A stretch of DNA of 64,000 nucleotides from an uncultured Helicobacter sp. (lineage in GTDB: Bacteria; Campylobacterota; Campylobacteria; Campylobacterales; Helicobacteraceae). The notes under the pieces are model-generated. The model did no database searches and was not told the origin of the DNA. It saw only the letters and a program-made list of their open reading frames with translations. The translations under genes and the position numbers were made by a program. The DNA is taken from NCBI GenBank assembly GCA_944325775.1, contig CALVBL010000005.1:1-64000 (forward strand), given 5' to 3'. Below are positions 8,378 through 16,840 of the stretch, piece by piece; within the stretch, counting starts at the first letter, position 1; each line of letters opens with the position of its first letter.

Positions 8378-9391
8378 TTAAGATACAACAACTCTTTGTC
8401 GTCTAGGTCGGTAAATGTGTCGTAAGGCAAAAGTGTCTGTGAGCATAAAGCGCGGCAGGGCGTGCAAAAACTCTCTGTGTGTTGGATAGATACTCCCCAT
8501 ACGCGTGGTGGTAGCACTCACAAAGTCAAGCTCTCGCGGGATAGCAAAATAGCGAGAATCCACCTCAATCCTGCCGCCAAAGGGATAGGCAAAATGCCTA
8601 GGCGCGAGATTATGGGCTTTAAAAAGCCTTTGGGCTTGTGCTATATCATCGCTGATTTCTTGGGGTGTGAGGCGATTAAAAATAGGGTGTGTGTGCGTGT
8701 GGTTGCCGATGGTGGCGAGCGGATTTTTGGCGATATAGGCTATATCCTCCCAGCTTAGTGCGAGAGCATCGTATGTGCGGGGATTGTAAGCGATACCGAG
8801 CTTTTGGCAAATGTGTAAAGAATCTGTATAACTCGTAGAATTTTGGATAATCTGTGCGCGCAGAGAGAGGAAGAGCTCCTCTAAGTGCTCTAGCTCGCTA
8901 GATTCTGTGCATTGTCTATGCGCTGAATCTGTGCATTGCCCCCCCCCCTTATTGGCTAAAAGATAATCCTCTAAGCCAAACCACCACATATTGTGGCTAG
9001 ATTCTGGAAACGAGGTGCAGACATAGATACAAAAGGGCACGCGGTGCGTATCAAAGATAGGATAGCCATAGGTGAGATTGTCCTTGTAACCATCATCAAT
9101 CGTGATACATAGTAGCTTGCTAAAAGGCTTAGATTCTGTGAGGTTGTGTGCGAGCTCATCGAGACTGACAAAGCTATAGCCCCTTTCCTTTGCCTCCGTG
9201 ATAAAGGATTGCAAAAACTCGGGCGAGACTTTGAGGGCTTCATTGATAGGGAGCTTGGCTGAATCTATGGGCGCGATCCTGTGGAGCATTAAAATCGCGG
9301 CATTGCCTTCAAAAACTCGCCTGCTAGATTCTAATCGCCAAAGCTGATTGATAATGTATTGTTTTAGCGCACTGCGCAAGGTTTGTTGCAT
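8378..9391 (-). CDS. Polysaccharide deacetylase family protein, phase-variable (in frame)
   Basis: A 337-residue protein of the NodB/carbohydrate esterase 4 superfamily. Motif 1 is CITIDDGYKDN with Asp99-Asp100, and motif 2 is GNHTHTHPIF with the metal-binding histidines; FAYPFGG is the third family motif. No signal peptide is evident, so a cytoplasmic or membrane-face role on a sugar precursor is likely. Gly149-Gly151 are encoded by a G10 tract, followed by a short insert rich in Cys and Ser; slippage would truncate the protein before the second motif. AGGAA precedes the ATG. It lies 16 nt from the downstream methyltransferase and 9 nt from the upstream one, so the three form one operon. Confidence 0.85.
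   Translation of the reverse strand: MQQTLRSALKQYIINQLWRLESSRRVFEGNAAILMLHRIAPIDSAKLPINEALKVSPEFLQSFITEAKERGYSFVSLDELAHNLTESKPFSKLLCITIDDGYKDNLTYGYPIFDTHRVPFCIYVCTSFPESSHNMWWFGLEDYLLANKGGGQCTDSAHRQCTESSELEHLEELFLSLRAQIIQNSTSYTDSLHICQKLGIAYNPRTYDALALSWEDIAYIAKNPLATIGNHTHTHPIFNRLTPQEISDDIAQAQRLFKAHNLAPRHFAYPFGGRIEVDSRYFAIPRELDFVSATTTRMGSIYPTHREFLHALPRFMLTDTFALRHIYRPRRQRVVVS
8939..8948 (-). repeat. Homopolymer G10 (C10 on plus strand) contingency tract
   Basis: Ten consecutive C on the plus strand within the deacetylase gene, upstream of the codons for the second catalytic motif. At this length the frame is open. Confidence 0.85.
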
Positions 9392-9400
9392 TTGCTTCCT

Positions 9401-10131
9401 TTATCTTGGTTTTTTGGCAAAGATGCCTATGATGATGGGGTATTCTAAATCTTTGTGCATAATCTCCTCACGGGTGAGCTCCTCTGCGGCTATGCCCTGA
9501 AACTCCGCCATCAGTGCCAAGAGATTGCCATACACTATGCTTTCTACATTCCCCACACCAAAGACTTCCTCAAAATCCCGCTTAATCCCCATTTCCATAA
9601 ACCGCCAATAATCTCCCCAGTTGTCATAATCGTGCCGAGAGACTTGCACGATCCCAGCTACGGTGACCAGTGCTGCCCCCCCCCCATTAGCATATTATAA
9701 ATCCCTCTAATAGCCTTTTTGTAGTCGTAGATGAAGTTCAGCGTAACCGTGCAGATAAAGCAGTTTAAAATCCCTTGAGGCAGATTCTCAAACTTTGTCA
9801 AATCCCCCACAATCGTGGCTTTTTTGTTATCCGCCGTGTAGTGCAGGATGTGGGATTGCGTGATATCGTGTCCAAATTTTTTGGTATAGGTATCTTCAGC
9901 GATCTCGCACACCACGCCTTGTATGTGCGCGGTATAGGTGCGCAAAAAGTCTTCTTGGTAGATTCTATCTATGGGCGTGCCTCTATCGAAGCCAAACACA
10001 CGCGATATAGGTTCAAAGCTCCGGAGATTATGCCATTTGGTAGGTTTTGTTATGCGTTTAATATAAGGTGCAAAAATTCGCCATACTCGGCGTAATACAC
10101 GCAAGGGGAACATTAGAATCTTATGTAACAT
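9401..10131 (-). pseudogene. SAM-dependent methyltransferase, phase-variable, OFF
   Basis: The 5' part encodes about 150 residues with FDRGTPIDRIYQEDFL, VVCEIAEDTYTKKFG and ATIVGDLT, the pattern of methyltransferases found beside glycosyltransferases. At the G10 tract (9676-9685) the frame runs into a TAG within a few codons, giving a 157-residue product. In the next frame the same family continues without interruption: ALVTVAGIVQVSRHDYDNW, then a helical tail ending in GIFAKKPR at 9401. One extra G (eleven) or two fewer (eight) restores a 243-residue protein. The gene is therefore intact but switched off, not decayed. Start ATG 10131 (a TTG lies one codon before) has AGGAG at 8 nt, and a TATAAT box sits just upstream, so this is the first gene of the glycan operon. 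Confidence 0.82.
9676..9685 (-). repeat. Homopolymer G10 tract causing the OFF state
   Basis: Ten C on the plus strand. The gene needs 11 or 8 G to be in frame, whereas the two neighbouring genes are in frame at ten. Read-level tract lengths would show whether the culture is mixed. Confidence 0.85.
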
Positions 10132-10153
10132 CAATGTAACTCCTTCCTTTTTT

Positions 10154-10159
10154 ATTATA
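10154..10159 (-). promoter_or_regulatory. Sigma-70 -10 box of the glycan operon
   Basis: ATTATA on the plus strand reads TATAAT on the minus strand, 23 nt upstream of ATG 10131, which leaves a leader of about 15 nt. T-rich sequence lies upstream, as in Helicobacter promoters that lack a clear -35 box. Confidence 0.5.
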
Positions 10160-10301
10160 AGGTATTTTGTTTGTTAGCATCTTAAAGTTAGGGATGTGGC
10201 ACCCACCCTCTACAAGCTTCAGTCTTTAGATCTCCGCATTGTAGCGTAAAAACTTTAAAAATATTTTGTGTTTTTCTTTTGCAATATTTGGGATTTGTGA
10301 T

Positions 10302-10976
10302 TTAGGCAAAAAGTCGTGAGCCGATGCGCACGAGGTTTGCCCCGCAGGCGATAGCGATCTCAAAATCCTCGCTCATACCCATTGAGAGCGTGCGCGCACC
10401 CAAGCCTTGCAGTGAGTCAAAGACCTCTTTTGCTAGGCTAAAGCTTTTTTCTACCACCTTATAGTCTGTGCTATGCGCGCCTATGGTCATTATGCCTTCT
10501 AGTTTGATATTGGGGCATTGGGCGAGGATCTCGCGGTAGAGTTCTGGTGCTTGCGTGGGCGACACACCGCTCTTGGTGGATTCAAAAGAAGTATTGAGCT
10601 GGAGCAGGGTGCGCATATTTTTGCCCTTAGATTCTAGACGTTTTTGCAGTGCAAGAGCGAGTTTGAGTGAATCTAGCGAATGCAGCAGAGTAGGGGCGAG
10701 ATCGATGAGTGCGTTTATCTTGTTTTCTTGTAGAGTGCCTATCATATGCCACTCTAGCGGGAGGGATTCTAGGGCTTGGGATTTTTGCTTTAGATCTTGG
10801 ACTTTATTTTCACCAAACGCCCTCTGTCCGCACTCATGTAGGATCTGAATCTGCTCGATTGTAGCATATTTACTCACAGCTAGAAGCGAGACGATATGAT
10901 GAGGATCATAGGCGAGGCGGGCGCGCTCGATCTTGCGTATGACAAGGTCGAGATTTTTCGTGTATGAGGCGTGCAT
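10302..10976 (-). CDS. YggS-family pyridoxal phosphate homeostasis protein
   Basis: A 224-residue cytoplasmic PLP-binding protein with the fold of the N-terminal domain of alanine racemase. The cofactor lysine is Lys36 in LLAVSKYA; FGENKVQDL, WHMIGTLQENK, LQLNTSFESTKSG and the ending LSMGMSEDFEIAIACG...VRIGSRLFA are the family signatures. It buffers free PLP and has no known enzyme activity. The frame is open far upstream; ATG 10976 is chosen because the family begins there and AAGGA precedes it by 5 nt. It is divergent from the outer-membrane protein gene. Confidence 0.92.
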   Translation of the reverse strand: MHASYTKNLDLVIRKIERARLAYDPHHIVSLLAVSKYATIEQIQILHECGQRAFGENKVQDLKQKSQALESLPLEWHMIGTLQENKINALIDLAPTLLHSLDSLKLALALQKRLESKGKNMRTLLQLNTSFESTKSGVSPTQAPELYREILAQCPNIKLEGIMTIGAHSTDYKVVEKSFSLAKEVFDSLQGLGARTLSMGMSEDFEIAIACGANLVRIGSRLFA

Positions 10977-11072
10977 TGACTTCCTTTGGTTTGTGGGATT
11001 GTGTGTTTTGCAACTTTTGGGAGACATTATAGGGGATTGTGCCTTAGATTTTGGTTTTGTGGGTGTTTGAAG

Positions 11073-11078
11073 TATAAT
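11073..11078 (+). promoter_or_regulatory. -10 box upstream of the outer-membrane protein gene
   Basis: TATAAT in the context GAAGTATAATCACC, 32 nt before ATG 11111, preceded by a T-rich stretch. Confidence 0.5.
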
Positions 11079-11110
11079 CACCAAGTGAAAATGCTGTAAA
11101 AAGGAAAATG

Positions 11111-11836
11111 ATGAGAAGGCGCAAAAATTTGATTTTGGCATTCTTGCTCGTGCTGCTAGCGTGTGAATCTCTCTTTGGTGCGCGCCCAATGAATACCGAC
11201 GATGGGCGTGTGGTCGCACCTAAGAGCTGTCAGATAGAGAGCTGGGCGAAGTTTGGGGGTGAGCTTGAGCTGTGGGCGCTGCCCGCGTGCAATCTTGTGT
11301 TTAATACCGAGATGACCATCGGTGGGAATCTCGTGCGCCAAGATTCTATAGATTCTATGCACGGTGGTTCTGGGGATTTTGTGTATCGGGGTGCGGCGGT
11401 GTTTGCGATCAAAAAGATTTTTAATGACCTAGAGCGTGATGGCTTTAGCTACGGGATTAGTGTGGGCAATGCGCGTATGGGGCGATTTCTACGCCACAAT
11501 GAGAGTTTTTATACCTACGCACTGCTTAGTAAGGCGTTTTTTGACAATCAGTTATTTTTGCATACAAATCTTGGCTACAAAGCCACAAAGAGTGAGAATC
11601 TCTACACTTTTGGAATGGGTGTGGAATACGATATGAGCGAGCGCATTTGGTTAATGGCAGAGGGGTTTAAGGAGCGATTTACTCCAGCGTTGTATCAGGT
11701 GGGTGTGAGAATCTGGCTCAAGCGTGATATGGTGCAGATAGATTGCACTTATGGCAACGCATTTGCTCAGCCATTTGGAAAAAATATGGCATTTGGCTCT
11801 GTGGGGATACGGATCTTGAGCGAAAAACTGCTGTGA
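11111..11836 (+). CDS. Outer-membrane beta-barrel-like protein, unknown role
   Basis: A 241-residue protein with a clear signal peptide (LILAFLLVLLACESLFG, cleavage about residue 22-24). The mature part alternates short amphipathic strands with Asp/Asn/Gly turns (TEMTIGGNLV, GFSYGISVGNAR, LFLHTNLGYKA, YTFGMGVEYDM) and a last strand SVGIRILSEKLL, as expected of a small outer-membrane barrel. I do not recognise a specific family. ATG 11108 also exists, but AAGGA lies at 5 nt from ATG 11111. It stands alone between divergent YggS and convergent hemE. Confidence 0.65.
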   Translation: MRRRKNLILAFLLVLLACESLFGARPMNTDDGRVVAPKSCQIESWAKFGGELELWALPACNLVFNTEMTIGGNLVRQDSIDSMHGGSGDFVYRGAAVFAIKKIFNDLERDGFSYGISVGNARMGRFLRHNESFYTYALLSKAFFDNQLFLHTNLGYKATKSENLYTFGMGVEYDMSERIWLMAEGFKERFTPALYQVGVRIWLKRDMVQIDCTYGNAFAQPFGKNMAFGSVGIRILSEKLL

Positions 11837-11893
11837 AAACATGGATATATCCATTAAAAAATTAATGAGATATACCTGCTTTCTCTGCCTTGA

Positions 11894-12919
11894 CTAAGCT
11901 CTGCTTGTGTGCTCTCTGACAAAGCGCACGAGCTCTATGGCATTTTGGCGCGGGAGATCGGGCAGCATACCATGCCCGAGATTAAATATATGTCCGCTTT
12001 CTTTGCCCATCACGCGCACAATCGCCTTTATGCCCTCTAGCATAGCCTCTCTGTCATACAGTCTTGCAGGCTCGAGATTGCCCTGCAGGACATATTTAGC
12101 ACCCAGTTTTTGTTTGGCTAGCTCCATGGGCGTGCTCCAATCCACACCAAACACATCAAACTCCCCATCTATGTGATCCAAAAACCCAGCGATCCCCTTG
12201 GGGAAAAGCATCACCGGGATATGTGGATATTTGCTTTTTAGAAAATGCGCGATTTCTTTCATATATGCCCAGCTAAAGGCAAAATACGCGCTAGATTCTA
12301 GCGCCCCAGCCCAGCTATCAAAGATCTGCACCGCGTTTGCGCCAGATTCTATCTGTCGTGCGAGATAGCCTTTGAGCTCTTCAGTGATCTTGGCTAGCAG
12401 GCTGTGGAGGAGGGTAGGATTGCTATAGAGCATTTTTTTGCTTTTGGTGTAGGTCTTGCTCCCCTCACCTTCGATCATATAGGTCGCTAGTGTCCATGGT
12501 GATCCGCAAAACCCTATAAGCGCCTTGTCTTTGGGGAGTTTTTGCCGCAAGCTACTTAGCGTGTCATATACATAGTTTAGATTCATATACGCTCCGCTTT
12601 TGAGCGCATCGACATCTTTTTGGCTTGCGATGGTTTGAGTAAATTTTGGTCCTTCACCCGCGACAAACTCAAGCCCCAAACCCATCTCAAGCGGCACAAC
12701 CAAAATATCGCTGAACAAAATCGCCGCATCCACATCTAAAATCTCTATAGGTTGGAGCGTGACTTCTGTGGCGAGATCCACATTTTTGCACAGATCTAGG
12801 AAGCTACCTGCTTTGGCACGCGTGGCTTTGTATTCGCTAAGATAACGTCCTGCCTGTCTCATCAGCCACACCGGCGTATATGGTGTGGGTCTTCTAAAGC
12901 ACGCATCTATAAAAATCAT
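11894..12919 (-). CDS. hemE: Uroporphyrinogen decarboxylase HemE
   Basis: Cytoplasmic enzyme of haem synthesis that removes four carboxyl groups from uroporphyrinogen III to give coproporphyrinogen III. The 341-residue length is standard. The substrate-binding N-terminal motif TPVWLMRQAGRYL (about 13-25) is complete, and AAILFSDILV, GFCGSPWTLATYM and FNLGHGMLPD follow in the usual order. It begins inside the end of asd (4-nt overlap), so the two are translationally coupled. Confidence 0.96.
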   Translation of the reverse strand: MIFIDACFRRPTPYTPVWLMRQAGRYLSEYKATRAKAGSFLDLCKNVDLATEVTLQPIEILDVDAAILFSDILVVPLEMGLGLEFVAGEGPKFTQTIASQKDVDALKSGAYMNLNYVYDTLSSLRQKLPKDKALIGFCGSPWTLATYMIEGEGSKTYTKSKKMLYSNPTLLHSLLAKITEELKGYLARQIESGANAVQIFDSWAGALESSAYFAFSWAYMKEIAHFLKSKYPHIPVMLFPKGIAGFLDHIDGEFDVFGVDWSTPMELAKQKLGAKYVLQGNLEPARLYDREAMLEGIKAIVRVMGKESGHIFNLGHGMLPDLPRQNAIELVRFVREHTSRA

Positions 12920-13935
12920 AGCTCAATCCATTTTTGTGCGATACGCACGGCATTCGTCGCGGCACCCACACGCAGCTGATCCGCCACGCACCACAAATGC
13001 AGAATCTTAGGATCAAAATTATCCACACGTATGCGCCCCACATAAGTTTGGTCTGTCTCTGTGGCGGTGAGGGGCATTGGGTATTGGTTATTTTGCACGT
13101 CATCAAGTAGCACGACATTTGGAGAGGTTTTTAGCACTTCTTTGGCTTTGGTGGCATCGATGGCTTCTGCAAAGCGGATCGTGAGGGTTTCGCTATGGCT
13201 TCTTAGCACTGGCACACGCACGCAAGTTGCACTAATAGGGAGATTGGTGTGCATAATTTTGTTGCTTTCATTGATCATTTTCATCTCTTCTTTGGTGTAG
13301 TCGTTGTCTAAGAACACATCAATATGCGGGATCGCATTGAGCGCGATTCGGTGTGCGAAAACCTCTGCCTTGCAGGATTGCACATCAAAGTTTAGAATCT
13401 GGCGCATTTGAGTGAATAGCTCCTCCACACCGCGCTTGCCAGCACCCGAGACCGCCTGATAGGTGCTCACATCCACTCGCTCTATACCAAACGCCCTGTG
13501 TAGCGGTGCTAGGATATGCACCATTTGGATAGTTGAGCAGTTGGGGTTGGCGATGATTCCGCATTGTTTGTAGAGCGCAATGTCCTCTGGATTGACCTCT
13601 GGTACGACAAGAGGCACATCGGGATCCATTCTGAAATGACTTGTGTTGTCAATGACCACCGCCCCAGCCTTGACCGCACTAGGCACATAGCGCGCACTCA
13701 CGCTCCCACCAGCAGAAAAAAACGCTATTTCAATCTGCTCCTTGGCAAAGACTTCATCGGTGGTTTCTAAAATCTCATAATCCTTGCCCTTAAATCTCAC
13801 GCTATCACCGGCACTACGCGCACTTGCTAGGGGCACGAATTTGCCCACTGGGAAATTTTGCTCTTCTAAGACCAAAGCCAGCTCTTCGCCTACAGCGCCG
13901 CTTGCCCCGACAATTCCGACATTGTATTTTTTCAT
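12916..13935 (-). CDS. asd: Aspartate-semialdehyde dehydrogenase Asd
   Basis: Converts aspartyl phosphate to aspartate semialdehyde with NADPH, feeding lysine, diaminopimelate, threonine and methionine synthesis. The 339-residue protein starts with the nucleotide motif VGIVGASGAVGEE, and the catalytic cysteine sits in IANPNCSTIQ near residue 129; the loop YQAVSGAGKRG follows. It is the first gene of the asd-hemE pair and uses an ATG a few bases after a weak purine-rich site. Confidence 0.96.
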   Translation of the reverse strand: MKKYNVGIVGASGAVGEELALVLEEQNFPVGKFVPLASARSAGDSVRFKGKDYEILETTDEVFAKEQIEIAFFSAGGSVSARYVPSAVKAGAVVIDNTSHFRMDPDVPLVVPEVNPEDIALYKQCGIIANPNCSTIQMVHILAPLHRAFGIERVDVSTYQAVSGAGKRGVEELFTQMRQILNFDVQSCKAEVFAHRIALNAIPHIDVFLDNDYTKEEMKMINESNKIMHTNLPISATCVRVPVLRSHSETLTIRFAEAIDATKAKEVLKTSPNVVLLDDVQNNQYPMPLTATETDQTYVGRIRVDNFDPKILHLWCVADQLRVGAATNAVRIAQKWIEL

Positions 13936-14117
13936 TAAAGTACTCCATTGTGATTTGTGCGAATGTTATAAGGCGTGTATTATACAACAAATCTTGAGAA
14001 TCTACACTCACTGGGCTTTTATGGATTCTAGAAATTTGGCTTGTGCAATCTTTAAATGAGTGCGGCGGCTTGGATCGGTCGCATCAGTAGAGTTAGGTGA
14101 GGGACACAGGGAGTTAG

Positions 14118-14168
14118 TTTAGTAGTAATGACTGAAGCTCCCAATCAAGTTTCTGCTTTATTACTAAA
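14118..14168. repeat. Inverted repeat downstream of rhpA
   Basis: TTTAGTAGTAA (14118-14128) can pair with TTATTACTAAA (14158-14168), 11 pairs with one G-T, around a 29-nt loop. It lies 20-70 nt beyond the rhpA stop in the sense of that gene. It lacks the U run of an intrinsic terminator, so it may be a weak 3' stem-loop of the rhpA message or chance. Confidence 0.3.
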
Positions 14169-14187
14169 AGCCGAGTGTCTTAAGGAT

Positions 14188-15681
14188 CTACCCCCAAATG
14201 CTGTCTGTGATGCTTTTGTTGTTATATCGTGGCTTGGAAGATCGCTTCTTGTTATCTTTGCTACCCCTGCTACCTTTGCGCTGGGATTTGTCGCTAGATT
14301 CGCTGCCTTGCCGTGCTTCAAGCTTAGCGATCTCTTCTTTGCTTAGTCCTATGGCTTTAGTGCACTGGGTTTGGATAAAGTAGCTTAGGAGTTTGAGGCA
14401 CAGCTGTGTGGGATCTATGCGCCCTTTTAGATTCTCAAGGTGTTCAAGACTAGCTTGCGAGACTTCAAGGCTAGCGATCTTGGACAAAAGCGTATCAGAA
14501 TCCACCTCCGCTTCGCCCTCTATGTGGCAGAGTTCAAGTGTGGCTTTGGTGCTTTGCTTGATTTTGTGAATCTCTTTAAACTCCAGCGGTGTGGCAAGTG
14601 TGATTGCTACACCCTTTTTGCCAGCTCTGCCGGTGCGTCCTATGCGATGCACATAACTCTCGGGATTGAGTGGTATATGGTAGTTAAATACATGGCTCAC
14701 ATCACTGATATCAAGCCCACGCGATGCCACATCGGTCGCCACGAGGATCTCAATGGCATTTTGGCGAAAGCGCACCATCACATCGCGCCTGTCGCGCTGT
14801 TCCATATCGCCATGCAGTGCGGCGGCGTTGAAGCTAGATTCTATGAGTTTTTGGGCGAGGATATCGGCTTCTTTTTTGGTGCGTGTGAAAATAATGCTTT
14901 TGGCTGGGTTTTCTGTCTCTAGGAGGTGCAAAATCGCCTCATCACGCTCATTTTCGTTGATGATATAGTATTTTTGATCAATATCTTGGTTGGTAATATC
15001 TACGGGCGAGATTTTTACAAACTCTGGCTCGTGTAAAATCCGCATAGCAAGGTCTTGGATAGCTGGGGGCATAGTGGCAGAAAAAAGCAGGGTTTGTATA
15101 TCATTTGGCAGATATGTGAAGATAGATTCTATATCGTCCAAAAAGCCCATATCAAGCATTTCGTCACTTTCATCAAGCACCACGACTTTGGGTGCAAAAT
15201 CCTTGATACGCCCATTCATTAGATGATCAAGCAGTCTGCCGGGCGTGGCGATCATCACCTTTGGCTTATTTTTGAGCAGATCGCATTGGCGTTTGATACT
15301 CTGCCCACCATACATACAGATCGTCTTGATACGCGCGAAACGTCCAAGCTTGAGAAACTCCTCGCTGATTTGCATAGCAAGCTCGCGTGTGGGCGTGATG
15401 ATGAGTGCTTCGATGCTGTCATTGCGCTGGATTTTGTTCAGGATTGGGATTGCAAAGGCTGCGGTTTTGCCCGTGCCTGTTTGGGCTTGGGCGATGAGAT
15501 CCTTGCCCTTTAGCACGATAGGGATACTCTGGGCTTGGATAGGGGAGGGCACGTTAAAGCCCAGCTCGTTGATACCGCGTAGGAGATATTGGCGCAACCC
15601 AAAGGATTCAAAGCCTTGTGGGGTGGTTTGGGATTGTGCAGATTGAGAATTTTGTGTATTTGGGGAGTTGTCGTTTTGCAT
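14188..15681 (-). CDS. rhpA: DEAD-box RNA helicase RhpA-type
   Basis: ATP-dependent RNA helicase of 497 residues. In order: Q motif with GFNVPSPIQ, motif I AQTGTGKTAAF, Ia PTRELAMQ, motif II VLDESDEMLD, motif III SATMP, then domain 2 with TDVASRGLDI and motif VI HRIGRTGRAG. Motif II reads DESD rather than DEAD, which I recall as the form in H. pylori RhpA, the helicase that works with RNase J. The C-terminus is basic and disordered (QRKGSRGSKDNKKRSSKPR). The open frame reaches 15840, but homology begins at ATG 15681, with AAGG at 6 nt. Confidence 0.9.
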   Translation of the reverse strand: MQNDNSPNTQNSQSAQSQTTPQGFESFGLRQYLLRGINELGFNVPSPIQAQSIPIVLKGKDLIAQAQTGTGKTAAFAIPILNKIQRNDSIEALIITPTRELAMQISEEFLKLGRFARIKTICMYGGQSIKRQCDLLKNKPKVMIATPGRLLDHLMNGRIKDFAPKVVVLDESDEMLDMGFLDDIESIFTYLPNDIQTLLFSATMPPAIQDLAMRILHEPEFVKISPVDITNQDIDQKYYIINENERDEAILHLLETENPAKSIIFTRTKKEADILAQKLIESSFNAAALHGDMEQRDRRDVMVRFRQNAIEILVATDVASRGLDISDVSHVFNYHIPLNPESYVHRIGRTGRAGKKGVAITLATPLEFKEIHKIKQSTKATLELCHIEGEAEVDSDTLLSKIASLEVSQASLEHLENLKGRIDPTQLCLKLLSYFIQTQCTKAIGLSKEEIAKLEARQGSESSDKSQRKGSRGSKDNKKRSSKPRYNNKSITDSIWG

Positions 15682-16074
15682 CATAAACCTTTGAAAAATA
15701 ATGAACACATTGTAGCAAAATTCCACAAAAACAAATATTATAATTTTATGATTGTTTGGATACAATGCGCGCTGGTTGGTTTGTGGTTTAGAATCTAAGA
15801 TGATAGATTTAGAATCTACTGCCTTATAGAATCTCATCAAGGCTTTGTCAGAAATTCTAGGATACTTAAGAAGCTGCGGTTTTACTTTGTTTTCTAAAAG
15901 AATCTAGGCTTTGAGATGAGGTGGAAGCAAGGTAAAAGCTGAATACCTAGTCGTAGATTCTAAAAATCTGCTGTATGAACGCGTAAGCGGAGCGAGTGGG
16001 GATTCACTCCCCACGAAGCGATATGCAAATTTTGCAAAAGCAAAATTTGCATTAAAACAAATATAAGAGAAAAA
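15682..16074. other. Divergent intergenic region, rhpA and ccdA
   Basis: About 390 nt between the starts of two divergent genes. The left part is AT-rich and must hold the rhpA promoter; on the minus strand it has several T-rich blocks but I cannot choose a single -10 box. The right part is occupied by copy C of the two-hairpin repeat. No credible gene is seen. Confidence 0.6.
15972..16060 (+). repeat. Two-hairpin intergenic repeat, copy C
   Basis: Begins TGTATGAACGCGT, AGCGGAGCGA. Hairpin 1 is GTGGGGA (15996-16002) with TCCCCAC (16008-16014), loop TTCAC. The linker GAAGCGAT leads to hairpin 2, a perfect 13-bp stem ATGCAAATTTTGC (16023-16035) with GCAAAATTTGCAT (16040-16052) around AAAA. The ccdA start codon is 22 nt further on. 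The 18 nt to the left (from 15954) match those left of copy E almost exactly. Confidence 0.85.
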
Positions 16075-16806
16075 ATGGAAGAAACACTCTATAACACGAT
16101 TTTTGCCTCCGCGCCCATTGTAGCGAGCTTTTTAGCGGGGATTTTGACATTTTTAAGCCCCTGTATCTTGCCTCTTATCCCAGCGTATATTTCCTACATT
16201 AGTGGTATTTCGCTTGAAGATATCCACGCTGATCTTGCGCGCCATCGCGCCACTATCGTGCTAAAGACCTTGAGCTTTATTCTAGGGTTTTGCAGTGTGT
16301 TTGTGATTTTGGGGATTTTTTTTGGCAGTGTGGTGGGGCGCTGGCTTCAAAGCACGGCATTTAGCTATATAGCTGGTGGTATTGTGATCGCATTTGGGTT
16401 GCATTTTTTGGGAATTTTCCGCATCAAGATTCTGTATAAAGTCTCGCCCAAGCTTTCTTTTACGCGTTTAGAATCTTTACCATTCATATCGCCATTTTTG
16501 AGATTTTTAGCACCATTTTTGCTTGGTGTGAGTTTTAGCGCGTGCTGGACACCTTGTGCGGGACCGATCTTAGGATCTATCCTTGCGCTTAGTGTGAGCA
16601 AAAACGATATGGCGCTGTGGTATATGCTAAGCTATGCGCTGGGTTTAGGGCTGGCATTTTTGCTCACAAGCCTTGTGGTGGAGCGCGCACTGGAGCTTTT
16701 AGCACGGCTCAAGTCGTTTATGCGTGTCATAGAGATTGGCTGTGGCGTGCTACTTGTTGGTATAGGCGTGCTGATTATGCAGGGTAGGCTGGATACGTTT
16801 ATCTAG
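16075..16806 (+). CDS. ccdA: Cytochrome c biogenesis protein CcdA
   Basis: Inner-membrane electron carrier that moves reducing power from thioredoxin to the periplasm, for haem attachment to cytochrome c. The 243-residue protein has six to seven helices. The two redox cysteines are in LSPCILPLIPAY (Cys30) and ACWTPCAGPIL (about residue 161), the characteristic pair with flanking prolines. Its start is close behind copy C of the structured repeat, which therefore lies in its leader if transcription begins upstream. In H. pylori ccdA is followed by the pyrC homologue, as here. Confidence 0.94.
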   Translation: MEETLYNTIFASAPIVASFLAGILTFLSPCILPLIPAYISYISGISLEDIHADLARHRATIVLKTLSFILGFCSVFVILGIFFGSVVGRWLQSTAFSYIAGGIVIAFGLHFLGIFRIKILYKVSPKLSFTRLESLPFISPFLRFLAPFLLGVSFSACWTPCAGPILGSILALSVSKNDMALWYMLSYALGLGLAFLLTSLVVERALELLARLKSFMRVIEIGCGVLLVGIGVLIMQGRLDTFI

Positions 16807-16840
16807 TAGATTCACAAAAACAAATTTGGGAGGTGTGAGA

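Noticed and set aside
7611..9685. The three G10 tracts as plain sequencing errors
   Set aside because: All are in the same operon of glycan genes, two are in frame, and such tracts are the known switching device of this group. An error in length at 9676 is still possible but does not change the interpretation as a contingency gene.
14440..14922. A 160-codon plus-strand frame inside rhpA and other long antisense frames
   Set aside because: They are antisense shadows of well-supported genes with clear protein motifs, and lack ribosome binding sites.
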